Positions 9,049 to 18,689 of a stretch of DNA of 64,000 nucleotides are shown piece after piece. Source of the DNA: Acidobacteriota bacterium (GTDB lineage: Bacteria > Acidobacteriota > Terriglobia > Terriglobales > Acidobacteriaceae). Location of the stretch: NCBI GenBank assembly GCA_021778845.1, contig JAJYBU010000005.1, positions 62,001 through 126,000 of the forward strand, in the 5' to 3' direction. Both the position numbers and the translations under genes were made by a program. The first letter of the stretch is position 1; each line of letters opens with the position of its first letter. The notes under the pieces were generated by a model. That model ran no database searches, had not been told where the DNA came from, and worked only from the letters and a program-made list of their open reading frames with translations.

Positions 9049-9054
9049 TACAAT
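9049..9054 (+). promoter_or_regulatory. -10 box of the coiled-coil membrane protein gene (leaderless)
   Basis: TACAAT ending 6 nt before the ATG at 9061. The predicted start site is the A of the ATG. Confidence 0.55.
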
Positions 9055-9060
9055 CTCCGC

Positions 9061-9510
9061 ATGTGGCCTAAGACGCTGGCGCAACTGCTTGAACTCGCTC
9101 CACATATTACGCGACTGGTTCCGATGGCGGACCGGTATCTGCAGTCGAAGACGGACCGCAGAGAAGCTTCGCAGCGCGCGATGGAGCAACTTGCCGATGG
9201 CCTGCGCGGAGACCTTGCGCAGATCGCCGATAACCTTCGTGGAGACATGGGCCAGATGGCCGCAGCGCAGGCGGGGATCTATCACCAACTCAAGGAGCAG
9301 GGCGACACGTTAGCCAGGATTGCCGCGGATGTGCGCGCCACTCGGCTAGCGACCGACGAGATGGAGGCGGGTCTTGCGCGGATTGAGGCGCGGGTGTCGA
9401 AGCTCTGGATCACACTGTTTGCGGGCGTCGTCCTGGTGGGGCTGATCGCCGCGGCGATTCTCTCCGTGTTTGCCGTTCTTCACGTTCACCAGTTCCTGCA
9501 CGGTTCCTAG
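9061..9510 (+). CDS. Hypothetical coiled-coil protein with C-terminal membrane anchor
   Basis: 149 aa, not assigned to a family. Residues about 28-115 are predicted helical with heptad-like repeats (QLADGLRGDL, QIADNLRGDM form an internal near-repeat). Residues about 118-140 are a hydrophobic anchor, followed by a short tail. The shape suggests a membrane-tethered coiled coil. The hydrolase gene begins 7 nt after its stop, so the two probably share a transcript. Confidence 0.65.
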   Translation: MWPKTLAQLLELAPHITRLVPMADRYLQSKTDRREASQRAMEQLADGLRGDLAQIADNLRGDMGQMAAAQAGIYHQLKEQGDTLARIAADVRATRLATDEMEAGLARIEARVSKLWITLFAGVVLVGLIAAAILSVFAVLHVHQFLHGS

Positions 9511-9517
9511 CCCGATC

Positions 9518-10711
9518 ATGTCTGAGTCGCGGCACCCTTTCGCATTCACACACCACCGCCTGCGCCGCGAGTCCCTTATTGCGCACCGGCGCCTTTATGG
9601 CACAATCCTGCTGCTCTGCGTCATAGTGGTGGCATGGCCGTTCGTGCGGGCAGGCCTGCAGGCTCTGGCGGTGCTGGACCGTGTGGCCGACAGCGCCGTT
9701 CCGTTGCCGGTCGCGTGGATTGCGTCTGGCCCCGTAACCACGTCGGAGATGATGCTGCCGCTGCCCAGCGGGGCCGTGCGTGCGCGACTATATACGCCAG
9801 TCCATCATGCTCATGCGCCGGCCATCATGATCATCCACGGGGTGCAATATCTGGGAATCGACGAACCGCGGCTGGTTGCGTTTGCCTCTGCGATGTCGTC
9901 GTGCGGGTTGCGTGTGCTCACGCCGGAGTTGCCGGACATCAAGGATTACCATGTGGGCGCTCACTCGATTGAAAGCATCGGCGATGCGGCGGTGTGGCTG
10001 GCTCATCAAAATGGCGATCGGCCCGTGGGCGTGATGGGGTTGAGCTTTTCGGGCAGCCTGTCACTGATGGCCGCCGCAGAGCCGCAGTACCGGCCAGACA
10101 TTAAATTTGTTGTCGCCGCAGGCTCAGAGGCGGAGATGTCGCGAGTGGCCAACTACTACATCACGGGCAAGGATCCTCGGCCCGATGGCAGCGTCGAAGT
10201 ACTTCCGCCGCATGAGTACGGCGCGCTGGTGCTGGAGTATACGAACCTTCAGGACTTCGTCCTTGCGCCGGACCTCGATGCGGTGCGGAGGGTGCTGCGC
10301 GAACATCTCTACGAGGATGTTTCCGCGGAGCGCGCGGCGCTCGGCAAACTCACGCCCACGCAGGCTGCCGAGGCGAAGCTGCTAATGGACACAACCTCGC
10401 CGATCACGCGGCGCAAGCTGGCGGAGAGCAACGCGCTCCATCGTGGAGCCATGGCCAGCGTGAGTCCACAGGGCCATCTCGCGCAGCTTACGGCACAGGT
10501 CTATCTGCTACATGGCGAGGCCGACAATGTCATTCCCTCAGCAGAGACGTTGTGGCTGGAACGTGAGATACCACGCAAAGACTTGAAGGCGGGCTTGATT
10601 TCGCCGGTGATCTCGCACCTGGATCTCAACGACAAGGGACCAACGTTTGAGGACCAGTGGCGGCTGGTGTGCTTCTTCGCGAAGATTCTGCGCGCGGCGG
10701 AGAGCCGCTGA
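9518..10711 (+). CDS. Alpha/beta hydrolase, membrane-anchored
   Basis: 397 aa from the ATG at 9518. A membrane segment lies near residues 24-46 (LLCVIVVAWPFVRAG). The hydrolase core contains IIHGVQY as the oxyanion strand, the nucleophile elbow GLSFSG (about residues 175-180) and a late His in VISHLDLND. The catalytic serine, acid and histidine order fits a serine hydrolase of the dienelactone hydrolase/esterase type; the substrate is unknown. The gene follows the coiled-coil membrane gene after 7 nt. Confidence 0.75.
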   Translation: MSESRHPFAFTHHRLRRESLIAHRRLYGTILLLCVIVVAWPFVRAGLQALAVLDRVADSAVPLPVAWIASGPVTTSEMMLPLPSGAVRARLYTPVHHAHAPAIMIIHGVQYLGIDEPRLVAFASAMSSCGLRVLTPELPDIKDYHVGAHSIESIGDAAVWLAHQNGDRPVGVMGLSFSGSLSLMAAAEPQYRPDIKFVVAAGSEAEMSRVANYYITGKDPRPDGSVEVLPPHEYGALVLEYTNLQDFVLAPDLDAVRRVLREHLYEDVSAERAALGKLTPTQAAEAKLLMDTTSPITRRKLAESNALHRGAMASVSPQGHLAQLTAQVYLLHGEADNVIPSAETLWLEREIPRKDLKAGLISPVISHLDLNDKGPTFEDQWRLVCFFAKILRAAESR

Positions 10712-10717
10712 GCGCCA

Positions 10718-10723
10718 TAGAAT
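10718..10723 (+). promoter_or_regulatory. -10 box of the threonine dehydratase gene
   Basis: TAGAAT, 10 nt before the ATG at 10734. It overlaps a second in-frame ATG at 10722, which argues for the downstream start. Confidence 0.5.
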
Positions 10724-10733
10724 GGTTGCTGAT

Positions 10734-11765
10734 ATGTCACTGATCACACGTACCGAGATTGAGGAAGCGCGGACACGCATTGCATCCGTTGCTGTACGCA
10801 CACCGCTGGTTCGGTTGAATCGCGCACGGCTGCGAATGGCCGGCTTTCGCGAGTTCGCCCAAACAGCCCCCGCTATCTATCTGAAGGATGAGTCGGCGCA
10901 GCCCATTGGCAGCTTCAAACTTCGCGGCGCGTATAACAAAATCGCGCAACTTTCGGCGGAGGAGTTGAGGCGCGGGGTGATTACGTATTCGTCTGGCAAC
11001 CATGCGCAGGGCGTGGCATATGCGGCGCGCGCGCTGGGCGCGAAGGCCGTGATCGTGATGCCTGAGAATGCGCCGCAGATCAAGCGTGACGCAACAATTG
11101 CGCTGGGCGCCGAGATTGTGATGGTGGGCAACGCGAGCAGCGAACGGCGAGAGAAGGCGGAAGAGCTTGCGGCAGCGCACGGGTACACCATTGTGCCACC
11201 GTATGACGATGCGGCGATCATCGCGGGACAGGCTACGTGCGGGGTGGAGATCTTCGAGCAGCTTCCGGAGGTAGAGCTGGTGCTGTCGCCGGTGTCGGGG
11301 GGAGGACTGCTGTCGGGCGTGGCGACCGGGATCAAGCTGGCCGCGGAGGCGGCGGGGCGTACGGCGGCGCAGGTGTGGGGCTGCGAGCCCGAGCTTGCGG
11401 CAGATGCGGCTGAGTCGTTTCGTACCGGGAAGCTGACGGAGTGGCCGGCGGTACAGACCTCGCGCACGGTGTGTGACGGGCTGCGGACGCAATCGTTGGG
11501 TGCGCTCAACTTTGAGCACATCCTGCACTTTGTCGACGGCATCGTCACCGTAAGCGAAGCCGAGATCCGCACGGCGACGCGGGTGATGCTGGAGGCGACG
11601 AAGATCGTTGCCGAACCGTCGGGAGCGATCACTTTGGCGGCGGCTTTGTTCCACGCGCACGAACTGCCGAAGGTGCGCAAGGTGGTCGCGATTGTGTCGG
11701 GCGGAAACCTTGATCCGGCGCTGCGCGTGGAGCTGGAATCCGAGAGTGCTGACATCGCAGAGTAA
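10734..11765 (+). CDS. ilvA: Threonine/serine dehydratase (PLP fold type II)
   Basis: 343 aa. PLP lysine in GSFKLRGAYN (about K62), the substrate loop SSGNHAQGVA, the phosphate-binding glycine loop SGGGLLSG, and IVSGGNLDP near the C-terminus. There is no C-terminal ACT regulatory domain, so it matches the short catabolic or serine-racemase-like class, not E. coli IlvA. It deaminates threonine to 2-oxobutyrate and may also act on serine. The uppP promoter starts just after its stop. Confidence 0.85.
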   Translation: MSLITRTEIEEARTRIASVAVRTPLVRLNRARLRMAGFREFAQTAPAIYLKDESAQPIGSFKLRGAYNKIAQLSAEELRRGVITYSSGNHAQGVAYAARALGAKAVIVMPENAPQIKRDATIALGAEIVMVGNASSERREKAEELAAAHGYTIVPPYDDAAIIAGQATCGVEIFEQLPEVELVLSPVSGGGLLSGVATGIKLAAEAAGRTAAQVWGCEPELAADAAESFRTGKLTEWPAVQTSRTVCDGLRTQSLGALNFEHILHFVDGIVTVSEAEIRTATRVMLEATKIVAEPSGAITLAAALFHAHELPKVRKVVAIVSGGNLDPALRVELESESADIAE

Positions 11766-11776
11766 TGCGTGCAGGG

Positions 11777-11782
11777 TAGAAT
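11777..11782 (+). promoter_or_regulatory. -10 box of uppP (leaderless)
   Basis: TAGAAT ending 6 nt before the ATG at 11789; the predicted start site is the A of the start codon. Confidence 0.6.
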
Positions 11783-11788
11783 CGTGCT

Positions 11789-12709
11789 ATGCCTTCTTTG
11801 CTGAAAGTGTTGATTCTGGCCGTCGTACAGGGCCTTGCCGAGCTTCTGCCTGTGTCCAGTTCTGCGCACGTTGTGGTCGCTGAAAAGCTGCTGGGCATGG
11901 ACCCATCGTCACCGCAGATGACGCTGGTGCTGGTGATGCTGCATACCGGCACGATGTTCTCCGTTATTGTCTACTTCTGGTCGCAGTGGAAGCATGCCTA
12001 CTTCACCACTGCCTATGCCTTCAAGCGGTTCGTGGTGCGTGCGGCGTGGGCCACCGTGCTGACCGGCGTGGTTGGCTACCCCATTATCGAAATCATCGAA
12101 CACACTGCCTTCAAGGGCCACTCGAAGGGCGAGATTGAGATGCTCTTCTCGCGGCTGGATTTGATTGCGCCGGCGCTCCTGGCCGCCGGCCTGCTGATTC
12201 TGATTTCTGGGCTCAGGGAACGCGCGGAGGCGCAGCACGGCGTCGAGTCGGCTCGGCTCGACTACGAGCGATCCATTGTCCTCACGGGCGAGAACGTAAC
12301 CTTCGCACAGGCCGGATGGATGGGCGCGGTGCAAGGCTTGTGCCTTCCCTTCCGCGGCTTCTCACGCTCCGGCGCGACCATCTCCGTAGGGCTGATGATG
12401 AGCGCGGCACGGCGACGCGCTGAACAGTTCAGCTTCGCGCTGGCGGTCATCCTCACACCTCTGGCCATCGCTCGCGAGGCCGAGCGAATGTTGAAGGCTG
12501 CCCATGCCGCCAGCCTCGCCGGCCAGCCGCTGGATCTGCATGGCAGCGTGATGGCCGCGCTGCTGGGGATGGTGTTCTCGTTCTTCGCGGGGCTGGCTGC
12601 GTTGCGCTGGCTAAGCTCCTGGCTCGAGCACGGCCGCTGGTACCTCTTTGGCATCTACTGCCTGGCCGCCAGCGTCGCCGTCTTCTACCTGCACCACATC
12701 GGCTACTAG
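11789..12709 (+). CDS. uppP: Undecaprenyl-diphosphatase UppP (BacA)
   Basis: 306 aa, polytopic membrane protein. The first family signature appears as QGLAELLPVSSSAHVVV, a variant of the usual EFLPISSSGH; the second is LPFRGFSRSGATIS, with the catalytic Arg and Ser. It removes a phosphate from undecaprenyl diphosphate so the lipid carrier can be reused in peptidoglycan and glycan export. Loss of the usual Gly in SSSGH (here Ala) is a minor oddity. Confidence 0.92.
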   Translation: MPSLLKVLILAVVQGLAELLPVSSSAHVVVAEKLLGMDPSSPQMTLVLVMLHTGTMFSVIVYFWSQWKHAYFTTAYAFKRFVVRAAWATVLTGVVGYPIIEIIEHTAFKGHSKGEIEMLFSRLDLIAPALLAAGLLILISGLRERAEAQHGVESARLDYERSIVLTGENVTFAQAGWMGAVQGLCLPFRGFSRSGATISVGLMMSAARRRAEQFSFALAVILTPLAIAREAERMLKAAHAASLAGQPLDLHGSVMAALLGMVFSFFAGLAALRWLSSWLEHGRWYLFGIYCLAASVAVFYLHHIGY

Positions 12710-12760
12710 AGCAGTTCCCTGTTGCTGTGGCCGCTCGGGGGCACGGCGTTGCGGCAGCCT

Positions 12761-13237
12761 CTATTTTGCCGCCAGCGCGTCGCGGTGGGTCTTGACGAAG
12801 TCGTGCGAGGAGAGGACATGCGACTGCTGTTTGGCGAGTAGTTCGCGGATGGGGATGGGAAGCTCGTGTTTGAGGGCCTTGCGATAGGCGTGGACGGCCT
12901 CGTCCTCGCCGGACTCGGCGGTCTCGAGCAGGGCGTGATCGCCCGCGCCAAGTTTGGCTTTGAGGTCGCCCCAGACGCGGCGAATGGTGCCGGCGATGGT
13001 GCCCGGCTCCTTGATGTCGGCCATTCCGGCACGGTGCAGCTCGGCCTCGAGATCGGCGCGGAAGCTGGCGCGCTTCAGGCTCTCGGCAAGACAGTAGCGC
13101 TTGAGCGCTGGGTCCTTGACGTGTTCGCCGATATCGGCAAAACCGTGTTGACCGTCTTCAAGCGCGCGGATGAGGTCAAGCAGAACGACCTCCATCTCCT
13201 GATTTTTGGTCGATCCTTCCAATGTATTGACTGACAT
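12761..13237 (-). CDS. PA2169/DUF2383-like four-helix-bundle protein
   Basis: 158 aa from the ATG at 13237, which has AGGAGG 5 nt upstream. The sequence is helical throughout: NTLEGSTKNQEMEVVLLDLI, then GFADIGEHVKDPALKRY, then HELPIPIRELLAKQQ. This layout matches the ferritin-like PA2169 family, often stress-induced. Candidate metal-binding Glu and His residues occur in each helix, but I did not confirm a di-iron motif. Confidence 0.7.
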   Translation of the reverse strand: MSVNTLEGSTKNQEMEVVLLDLIRALEDGQHGFADIGEHVKDPALKRYCLAESLKRASFRADLEAELHRAGMADIKEPGTIAGTIRRVWGDLKAKLGAGDHALLETAESGEDEAVHAYRKALKHELPIPIRELLAKQQSHVLSSHDFVKTHRDALAAK

Positions 13238-13641
13238 ACGTTCCTCCTGGCCAAGGGCCATCTGTCTTTGCGTAGGTGCGGTCAGCCGATTGGGTGCGAC
13301 TCTCCTTCATCAACGGCGAGCTGGAGAAATCGCGAAGATCCTCTTCCCTGCACCTTTGGTCTCCATACTTGGCGCCACACGCGCCACTCGGCTTATAGAA
13401 CTAGATGCACAAAGCGGCTACCTGCGTTGACTGCGGCGTTAAACCTCCGGAAACGGGCGATCCGGATGGCGATTTCGGAGGACCGGCAGGACGTCACCAG
13501 TCTGGTTCCACCCTGCGAGGCACGGCACCACGCTGCTGGCTATGGAACAATGAATGTGCTCTGGTTGTTCGGTCTTTGCAGCAGCACGCCCGCGCGGTAC
13601 GACCCGCAGGCGGTTCGCTCGACCGCGCCCGTACACCCTTT
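13238..13641. other. Intergenic region upstream of ftsK
   Basis: The ftsK frame stays open back to an ATG at 13405, but this 79-residue extension is Cys/Gly/Arg-rich and not FtsK-like. A TATAGA box (13394-13399) could be the -10 of ftsK, giving either a leader of about 240 nt or a leaderless start at 13405. No other gene is seen. Confidence 0.35.
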
Positions 13642-16377
13642 ATGAAGCCCCAGAGACTGATGTACTCGCCAACCCGGAGCCGGCGCCTCAATGAGATGCT
13701 CGGCCTGATTGTGCTGGTCGCCGCCGGCCTGCTTCTCCTCGCCCTGATGAGCTATACGCCGTCAGACCCATCGTTCAACACCGTTGCCGGCGGAGCGGGG
13801 GCTCGCCCGGCGCACAACTGGACGGGGATGGTCGGAGCGTATACGTCCGATCTTCTGCTGCAGACACTGGGGATTGCGATCTTTTTTGTACCGCTGGCGC
13901 TGCTGCGGATTGGCGCCGCGTGGATGCGGTCGCGGCGGGTGGGATCGACGTCCGCGAAGGTTGCAGGGATCGTGGTGTGGCTGATCTTTGCGCCGGCGGC
14001 AATCGCGCTGCTGCCGGGCCATGCGCTGTGGCGGAATGCACTGCCGATTGCTGGTATCGAGGGAACAATCCTGGCGAGCGGGTTGATTCACTTCATGAAC
14101 TATCCCGGCGCCGTGATAGTGTGCGGGCTGATGGTTGCGATTTCGCTGTACCTTACGACGACGTTCCTGCTGGCGACAGCGCATGCGTGGTTTGCGTCGC
14201 ACTTCGGGTTTGTCCGCAACATGAGCGATCGCTATATGGCGTGGAAGAACCGCCGTGGGGTTGGATCGGGAGACGAGATCGACGAGGAGTTTGCTTCCAG
14301 GCGCGAGATTGCGGCCGCCAAGGCGCGGAGACAGAGAGAGGCGTCGGGCGGTGGCGCAGAGGCGCGCAATAACTCGCTGCTCTCCAGCTTCTTTGGCTGG
14401 TTTGGTCGGCGGAAGCGTGCGCACGAGGACGAGGAGCAAACGAGCGCGGGCGAGGCGTCCGGCCAGAGCGAGGAGCCGGTGTCGGTGTGGCAGACGATGC
14501 CGCGCACACTGGTGGATGCGGCGCCGGTGACAGGGTTGCACGTCGCGGAAGCAGCAGCGGCTCCGTTCGCTGCGCAGTTGGCGGCCGCCGCGGCTCCGCT
14601 GCGCGGTGCGACGGGCGAACCGGGGTTGCCGTTTGCGGATGGAAACGAGCAGGCGAACGTGGAGGCAGCGGACGATGGGTGGCTGGATGCACCAGAGCGC
14701 CGCGCGCCAGCGCCGATCCTGTCGATGCCCAAGGCTTCGCATGTTGCGATGCCGGAGCCACCGCCTGCGCGACTTCCGGCGGCGCGACCAATGCTGGCGG
14801 CGGAGATTCCGCCCATGCCTTCGCCGATGCAGGATATTGCGGCGCAGAATATTGCGTTTGGCAAGCGCGCCGATGCGGACATGAGGGCTGTGGCGATTAC
14901 GCCAAAGTCGGTGCGCGGATATAAGCTGCCGCCGAGTTCGCTGCTGTATCGCTCAGAGGAACATGCGCAGGTGCGGGAGAACGAGCTGCGCGAAGAGGCA
15001 CGCGTGCTGGTGCAGAAGTGCGCGGAGTTTGGCGTCGATGGATCCGTCGAGCAGATCAATCCGGGGCCGGTTGTGACGACGTTCGAGTTTCGTCCGGACG
15101 CGGGGGTGAAGTACTCGCGCGTGACGGGACTGGCGGATGATCTTTGCCTAGCTATGGCGGCAGAGTCGATCCTGATTGAGCGCATGCCGGGCAAGTCAAC
15201 GGTGGGCATCCAGGTGCCGAACCATGAGCGCGAGACGATCTGGCTGCGCGATGTTGTGGAGTGCGAGAGCTTTGCTCAGAGCAAGAGCAAGCTGGCAATT
15301 GCGCTGGGCAAAGATATCAGCGGACGGATTGTGATTGGCGATCTGGCGAGCATGCCCCATGTGTTAATCGCTGGCTCGACGGGTTCGGGCAAGTCGGTCG
15401 CGATCAACGCGATGATCATGAGCGTGCTGTACAAGTCGACGCCGGAACAGGTGCGCATGATTCTGGTTGATCCGAAGCGCGTGGAGCTGGGGATGTATGA
15501 GGGGATTCCTCATCTGTTCACGCCGATCATTACGGAGGCCAAGCTGGCGGCGAATGCGCTGCGCAATGCGGTACGCGAGATGGAGCGGCGACTGAAGCTG
15601 CTGGCGGCGAATCATGTGCGGAATATCGACCAGTTCAACAAACTGTTCGAGCATGGCAGCGAGTATTTATTTGAGGATGTGAACCAGGAGCCGTTGCCGT
15701 ACATCATGATCATCATTGATGAACTCGCGGATTTGATGATGCTTGATCGGGCCAACGTGGAAGAGGCGATTACACGGCTGGCGCAGATGGCGCGCGCGGT
15801 GGGGATTCACCTGGTGCTCGCGACGCAGCGGCCTTCGGTGGACGTCATCACGGGGTTGATCAAGGCCAATGTGCCGACGCGTATGAGCTTCAGGCTGGCG
15901 ACCAAGGTGGACTCGCGCACCATCATCGATTCGAATGGCGCGGAGAGCCTGCTGGGACGCGGCGATATGCTGTTTCTGCCACCGGGCACCTCGCGGCTGC
16001 AACGCGTGCATGCACCGTTCGTAACCGAGAAGGAGATCTCAGCGGTCACCGAGTTCTGGAAGGCGCAGGGCGAGGCAGAATATGTGCATGGGTTCCTCGA
16101 AGGGCCCAAGGATGAGAAGAGCAGCGAGAGTGGAAGCTCGAATGATGGCGATGAAAACGATGCGCTGTTCGACGATGCAGTGCGACTGGTGTTCGAGTTT
16201 GGGAAGGCTTCGACGTCGCTGCTCCAGCGGCGGCTGAGGATCGGCTATGGACGAGCTGCACACCTGATCGACATGATGGAACGCGATGGGCTGGTGGGGC
16301 CGGCGGATGGGTCGAAGCCGCGCGAGATTTTGAAGTCGCCGGGATATTTTGCGGAGATCGATGCAGCGATGAAGTAG
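13642..16377 (+). CDS. ftsK: DNA translocase FtsK/SpoIIIE
   Basis: About 911 aa from the ATG at 13642; the next ATG, 13660, is equally possible. Four N-terminal membrane helices are followed by an Ala/Pro/Glu-rich linker (about residues 210-420), the alpha/beta motor with Walker A GSTGSGKS and Walker B IIIDELADLM, and the C-terminal gamma winged helix (DDAVRLVFEFGKAS...LQRRLRIGYGRAAHLIDMM) that reads KOPS-type sites. It pumps chromosome termini through the closing septum and activates XerCD. The translation shows no frameshift. Confidence 0.93.
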   Translation: MKPQRLMYSPTRSRRLNEMLGLIVLVAAGLLLLALMSYTPSDPSFNTVAGGAGARPAHNWTGMVGAYTSDLLLQTLGIAIFFVPLALLRIGAAWMRSRRVGSTSAKVAGIVVWLIFAPAAIALLPGHALWRNALPIAGIEGTILASGLIHFMNYPGAVIVCGLMVAISLYLTTTFLLATAHAWFASHFGFVRNMSDRYMAWKNRRGVGSGDEIDEEFASRREIAAAKARRQREASGGGAEARNNSLLSSFFGWFGRRKRAHEDEEQTSAGEASGQSEEPVSVWQTMPRTLVDAAPVTGLHVAEAAAAPFAAQLAAAAAPLRGATGEPGLPFADGNEQANVEAADDGWLDAPERRAPAPILSMPKASHVAMPEPPPARLPAARPMLAAEIPPMPSPMQDIAAQNIAFGKRADADMRAVAITPKSVRGYKLPPSSLLYRSEEHAQVRENELREEARVLVQKCAEFGVDGSVEQINPGPVVTTFEFRPDAGVKYSRVTGLADDLCLAMAAESILIERMPGKSTVGIQVPNHERETIWLRDVVECESFAQSKSKLAIALGKDISGRIVIGDLASMPHVLIAGSTGSGKSVAINAMIMSVLYKSTPEQVRMILVDPKRVELGMYEGIPHLFTPIITEAKLAANALRNAVREMERRLKLLAANHVRNIDQFNKLFEHGSEYLFEDVNQEPLPYIMIIIDELADLMMLDRANVEEAITRLAQMARAVGIHLVLATQRPSVDVITGLIKANVPTRMSFRLATKVDSRTIIDSNGAESLLGRGDMLFLPPGTSRLQRVHAPFVTEKEISAVTEFWKAQGEAEYVHGFLEGPKDEKSSESGSSNDGDENDALFDDAVRLVFEFGKASTSLLQRRLRIGYGRAAHLIDMMERDGLVGPADGSKPREILKSPGYFAEIDAAMK

Positions 16378-16389
16378 CGCAATTGAGGA

Positions 16390-17199
16390 TTACGGCTTGG
16401 GGTTCGTGCGCCGCAGCCAATGCAGAACGTCCGCGCGGACACGCTCATAGGTTGGTTCGCCGTTTGGATAGAGCCTGATGGGGCCGTGGGATTTGCCGGT
16501 GTAGTAGTTGAGGGCGAAGTCTTTGATGACGGGGAGGGTGGCTGGGTCGACGCCGATGAGGACGTCGGGGCTGGGAGTGAGGGCTCGGCGCGCTGCCTCG
16601 GCGGACTCAAGCGAGACGTACTCGCGGACGCGGCCGTCGGGACCGAAGTACTCGAAGTTGTAGCGGGTGAGCGAGCGGCCGACGGGCTCGTAGTATTCGC
16701 GCACGATCCAGTGTTCGCCGCGCACGTCGAAGGAGTCGATGACGTCGCTTTCGCGCGCGCTGATGCCGGGTGCGCCGCGCTCACGGGCGGCGCGTAGAAC
16801 AGCTCGTTCGCGATCGAACTCGTCCCAGCGCCCGAGGGCGGCTTCGACGATGACCAGATTCTTGTGGGCCAGCCAGAACTCGGGCTGCGCGGCGACGACG
16901 GCGCGGTATTGCAACTCCGCAGCCTCGTACTCGTGCAGGCCGAGTTCTGCGTCGCCGATGCCCTCTTCAGCATCGATATTGCCGGGATGGCTTTTAACGT
17001 AGGCAGAGAAGAGTTCCTCGGCGCGATGGTAGTTTCGAGCTGCCAGTTCCTTGCGCGCTGCGAGAATCTCGCGCGGTACGGGGGTCTGAGCGCAAAGGAG
17101 CTGCGAGGACACGAAGGCGACGACTGCTGCGAGCAGGATGCTGCGTGTTATTGCCTTGCGATTCTGCGTGATGGCATTGCCGTCTGCGGGGCTCTTCAA
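16390..17199 (-). CDS. TPR-containing secreted protein
   Basis: 269 aa starting at a TTG 5 nt after the stop of the upstream DUF3999-like gene, so translation is probably coupled. The N-terminus has a hydrophobic signal (ILLAAVVAFVSSQLLCAQ). Residues about 45-130 contain two to three TPR-like helical repeats (ARNYHRAEELFSAYVKSHPG, LHEYEAAELQYRAVVAAQPE). The C-terminal half is unassigned. Probably periplasmic; partner unknown. Confidence 0.7.
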   Translation of the reverse strand: MKSPADGNAITQNRKAITRSILLAAVVAFVSSQLLCAQTPVPREILAARKELAARNYHRAEELFSAYVKSHPGNIDAEEGIGDAELGLHEYEAAELQYRAVVAAQPEFWLAHKNLVIVEAALGRWDEFDRERAVLRAARERGAPGISARESDVIDSFDVRGEHWIVREYYEPVGRSLTRYNFEYFGPDGRVREYVSLESAEAARRALTPSPDVLIGVDPATLPVIKDFALNYYTGKSHGPIRLYPNGEPTYERVRADVLHWLRRTNPKP

Positions 17200-17204
17200 A
17201 CGTT

Positions 17205-18542
17205 CTACCTGTGCCTTCCTCGGCGTTTGGTGTGGCTGGCTGCAAAGGCCCCGACGACGGCCAGGGCGGCGAGGAGTTCCACCCAGCGCTGTTCTGGATT
17301 ACGTTCCCTATAGGTTATCGTTACCTTGCGCTGGAGGTATTGTCGAGAGAACTCCTCACGCCCGAGCGTTGCAACGATGGGCCTGCTGGGCAACACAGCC
17401 AGACGACTCAGGTCATAGACGGTTGCGCGCAGAGCATTGTCACCATAACGAAGCGTGTAGGTCGAGCCGCGTGCGGCATCGAAGCAAAGGGTTCGCTGCC
17501 GCATCTCAAGCTGAACGGCCTTGAGGCGCAGGGGCGGATATGCGGAGTTGTTCACCTCGACGCGTATGGTCGCGGGGGCGTGCAGATTGGATGCGATGAC
17601 GGCAGGGAGCGTCAGTTCTGCGGCGTGGATGGCAGGGTCTCCGCTGGCGCTTGCGGCACGTGTCACACGCCATATCTCGCCGTCGATGACCTCCTGCGGC
17701 TGCGGCGAGATGTGGAAATCGCTTTCCGCGCGGATCGAGACGCTGCGCAGAAAATCCGATGTATCGGCGGGTTGGAGGACGAAGTGGACGCGCTCGATAG
17801 GGACGTGGGCAGGGGCGTTGAGTTGTGCGAGCGATGCACTTCCCTGCTGGATGATACTGCGGGTCGAGGCGACTACGGTGTAGAGTGTCTGAGCTTCGCG
17901 GCTGGCTGGGACGGTGGCTCCCTCGATGATGGCCGTGGAGACGTTGGGGAATCGGCCACCGTCGATGCGATGGAGATGCAGTTGGATGTGGAGTTGCGCG
18001 AAGGTGGACTCCTGTAACGGGAGGGAGGTGGAGCGCGCGAGCTGCTGCTGCGTCAGGTCGAAGAGGGTGAAGGTGCCGAGGGGCCTGGACGGAGCCGATG
18101 GACCGTCGGAGCCGGAGACGTCGGCGGTGGCGATGAAGTTCTGCGCCGCGAGTTGGAGATCGACGAGGGTGTAGGCGCGGGGCGGCATGGCGAGATCGAA
18201 GACGAGAATGCCGTTGCGGAGGCTGAGGTTGTGAACGGTCGCGGTGGTGGCGTCGGTGGGCTGGGCTTCGCTGTAGCTGACGACGAAGGGGATCTCCTGC
18301 TGCTTGCCGGAAGACACGGTGCGAAAGACGCGGAGATCGTCAGCGGAGGCGCTGGCGGAGTGTGCGTAGACGGTCGCATCGAGTATGGCGCAGGCGATGC
18401 CAGAGGCGTTTGCGGGGAGAGCAAGTGCTCGCTCGTAACGAAGGTGCAGCGGGTCGGCCTGCGGCGTTGGGGCGGATTCGGATAGATGGATGGTCCCTGC
18501 CTGCCAGAAGAACGCTGCCAGAAATGCGAGGGCGAGCTTCAC
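17205..18542 (-). CDS. DUF3999-like exported protein
   Basis: 445 aa from a GTG start. Signal peptide (LALAFLAAFFWQAGTIHL), a long beta-rich periplasmic part, then a C-terminal membrane helix (WVELLAALAVVGAFAASHT) and a basic tail. The pattern with LHLRYERALALP and a late YxLRYGDNALRATVYDL block resembles DUF3999. Function unknown. It heads a two-gene operon with the TPR gene. Confidence 0.6.
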   Translation of the reverse strand: MKLALAFLAAFFWQAGTIHLSESAPTPQADPLHLRYERALALPANASGIACAILDATVYAHSASASADDLRVFRTVSSGKQQEIPFVVSYSEAQPTDATTATVHNLSLRNGILVFDLAMPPRAYTLVDLQLAAQNFIATADVSGSDGPSAPSRPLGTFTLFDLTQQQLARSTSLPLQESTFAQLHIQLHLHRIDGGRFPNVSTAIIEGATVPASREAQTLYTVVASTRSIIQQGSASLAQLNAPAHVPIERVHFVLQPADTSDFLRSVSIRAESDFHISPQPQEVIDGEIWRVTRAASASGDPAIHAAELTLPAVIASNLHAPATIRVEVNNSAYPPLRLKAVQLEMRQRTLCFDAARGSTYTLRYGDNALRATVYDLSRLAVLPSRPIVATLGREEFSRQYLQRKVTITYRERNPEQRWVELLAALAVVGAFAASHTKRRGRHR

Positions 18543-18677
18543 ACGCGGACCTCGCTGCGAAGATCACGCTCGGCACTGGTTGGAGGCATGAGCTTCCCCA
18601 TGGCCTAACTTTACCCTTTCGGAGAAGAGCGTGGCACACCAATTTGCATGCACCCGGCGATGGGGAAGGAGCATCCA

Positions 18678-18683
18678 TACAAT
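18678..18683 (+). promoter_or_regulatory. -10 box of the Bdr-type gene (leaderless)
   Basis: TACAAT ending 6 nt before the ATG at 18690, which selects that start over the in-frame ATG at 18648. Confidence 0.6.
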
Positions 18684-18689
18684 GGGAGA

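Noticed and set aside
13405-13641. 79-residue N-terminal extension of FtsK from the ATG at 13405
   Set aside because: Composition is unlike FtsK and no Shine-Dalgarno is seen. A leaderless start is possible but not strong enough to annotate as coding.
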